A DNA stretch of 5,701 nucleotides from Clostridia bacterium (GTDB taxonomy: Bacteria > Bacillota_A > Clostridia > Christensenellales > Aristaeellaceae), in NCBI GenBank assembly GCA_017648805.1, contig JAGCIC010000028.1, positions 1 through 5,701 on the forward strand. The letters are read 5' to 3'. Below the pieces are notes generated by a model. That model saw only the letters and a list, made by a program, of their open reading frames with translations. It ran no database searches and was not told the DNA's origin. A program made the position numbers and the translations under genes. Shown here in pieces: positions 5,331 to 5,701 of this stretch (position 1 is its first letter; each line of letters starts with the position of its first letter).

Positions 5331-5633
5331 TTACTCTTCTTCGGCCCGGCGGCGCTCCACAATGGCTTTTAGCGCCCCCACGCCGTTCTGGTCCAGTATG
5401 TTCCGGCGTACGCGGCTTATGGTGGCGCTGGACGCCCCGGTGATCTCCAGGATCTTGGTGTACACGTTGTCCTGCATCAGCAGCCGCGCCACTTCGTATC
5501 TCTGTTCCATGCTGGACAGCTCCCGGGGGGAGCACAGGTCCTCGAAAAAGCGGCGGCACTCCTCCTCATCCTTTATGGTGAGGATAGCCTTGTACATGTC
5601 AGTGTCCGGGATGCGGTCAAAACCGGGTTTCAT
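5331..5633 (-). CDS. yerC: YerC/YecD-family TrpR-like transcriptional regulator
   Basis: A 100-aa all-helical DNA-binding protein related to TrpR and to B. subtilis YerC. The conserved part runs from ILTIKDEEECRRFFEDLCSPREL (17-39) through SMEQRYEVARLLM (41-53). The helix-turn-helix is at about 54-77, with KILEITGASSATISRVRR. An ATG 18 bases upstream (5651) would add six residues, but it lies only about 10 bases from the predicted transcription start and lacks a good ribosome-binding site. The ATG at 5633 has AAGGGGG 8 bases before it and gives the family's usual length. It is first in the operon, 26 bases ahead of paaK. By analogy with TrpR it may bind an aromatic ligand and regulate this operon, but the effector of YerC proteins is not known to me. 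Confidence 0.9.
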   Translation of the reverse strand: MKPGFDRIPDTDMYKAILTIKDEEECRRFFEDLCSPRELSSMEQRYEVARLLMQDNVYTKILEITGASSATISRVRRNILDQNGVGALKAIVERRRAEEE

Positions 5634-5641
5634 AAACCGGG

Positions 5642-5648
5642 CCCCCTT
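5642..5648 (-). promoter_or_regulatory. Ribosome-binding site that selects the yerC start at 5633
   Basis: AAGGGGG on the minus strand stands 8 bases before the ATG at 5633. It lies inside the coding sequence of the longer alternative starting at 5651, whose own upstream region shows only GAG. This and the promoter position decide for the shorter protein. Confidence 0.65.
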
Positions 5649-5666
5649 CATTCTGTTCTCGGGGAT

Positions 5667-5695
5667 ATTTTAGCACATTAAAGCGCGAACGTAAA
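5667..5695 (-). promoter_or_regulatory. Extended -10 promoter of the yerC-paaK-ACT operon
   Basis: On the minus strand: a -35-like TTTACG at 5690-5695, exactly 17 bases of spacer, then TAAAAT at 5667-5672 preceded by TGC, which makes an extended -10 element. Transcription is expected to start near 5660, leaving a leader of about 27 bases to the yerC ATG at 5633. No other promoter is seen before paaK or the ACT gene. Confidence 0.7.
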
Positions 5696-5701
5696 GGGGG
5701 A

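Overview
The window looks like chromosomal DNA of a GC-rich, probably anaerobic member of the Bacillota (clostridial side). Three things point there: a lysine riboswitch with a terminator-type expression platform, the acetylase branch of lysine biosynthesis with a DapH close to that of Bacillus subtilis, and a YerC/YecD-family TrpR-like regulator. The arylacetate-CoA ligase plus ACT-protein pair is also typical of amino-acid-fermenting anaerobes. No species can be named. Five of the six protein genes are recognisable to a specific family function; the sixth (an SDR) can only be placed in its superfamily.

Left part (1-2574, + strand): the 3' portion of a lysine riboswitch (its 5' P1 strand lies before base 1), an antiterminator/terminator switch ending in T6 at 200-205, and then a tight operon dapA-dapB-dapH. 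The three enzymes act in sequence: DapA condenses aspartate semialdehyde with pyruvate, DapB reduces the product, and DapH acetylates tetrahydrodipicolinate, on the way to meso-diaminopimelate (cell wall) and lysine. The operon is expected to be shut off by lysine at the transcriptional level. dapB has no usable ATG/GTG/TTG start at its true N-terminus and probably begins with CTG. A 17-bp perfect hairpin with an A-rich and a T-rich flank closes the operon and also faces the convergent gene on the other strand.

Middle (2638-3495, - strand): a single short-chain dehydrogenase/reductase gene of unknown substrate, with its own near-consensus promoter just downstream of the terminator of the next operon.

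Right part (3499-5701, - strand): a three-gene operon read leftwards from a strong extended -10 promoter at 5667-5695: yerC (TrpR-like DNA-binding protein), paaK (phenylacetate/arylacetate-CoA ligase) and a tandem-ACT-domain protein, followed by a hairpin terminator. A plausible reading is an aromatic-acid or aromatic-amino-acid catabolic unit with a built-in regulator and an amino-acid-sensing ACT protein, but the effector and substrate cannot be read from the sequence.

I saw no mobile element, CRISPR array, tRNA, rRNA or prophage gene. The most unusual points are the dapB start, the pairing of a YerC-type regulator with paaK-ACT, and the lysine riboswitch controlling a DapA that appears to lack key residues of the E. 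coli-type lysine allosteric site.
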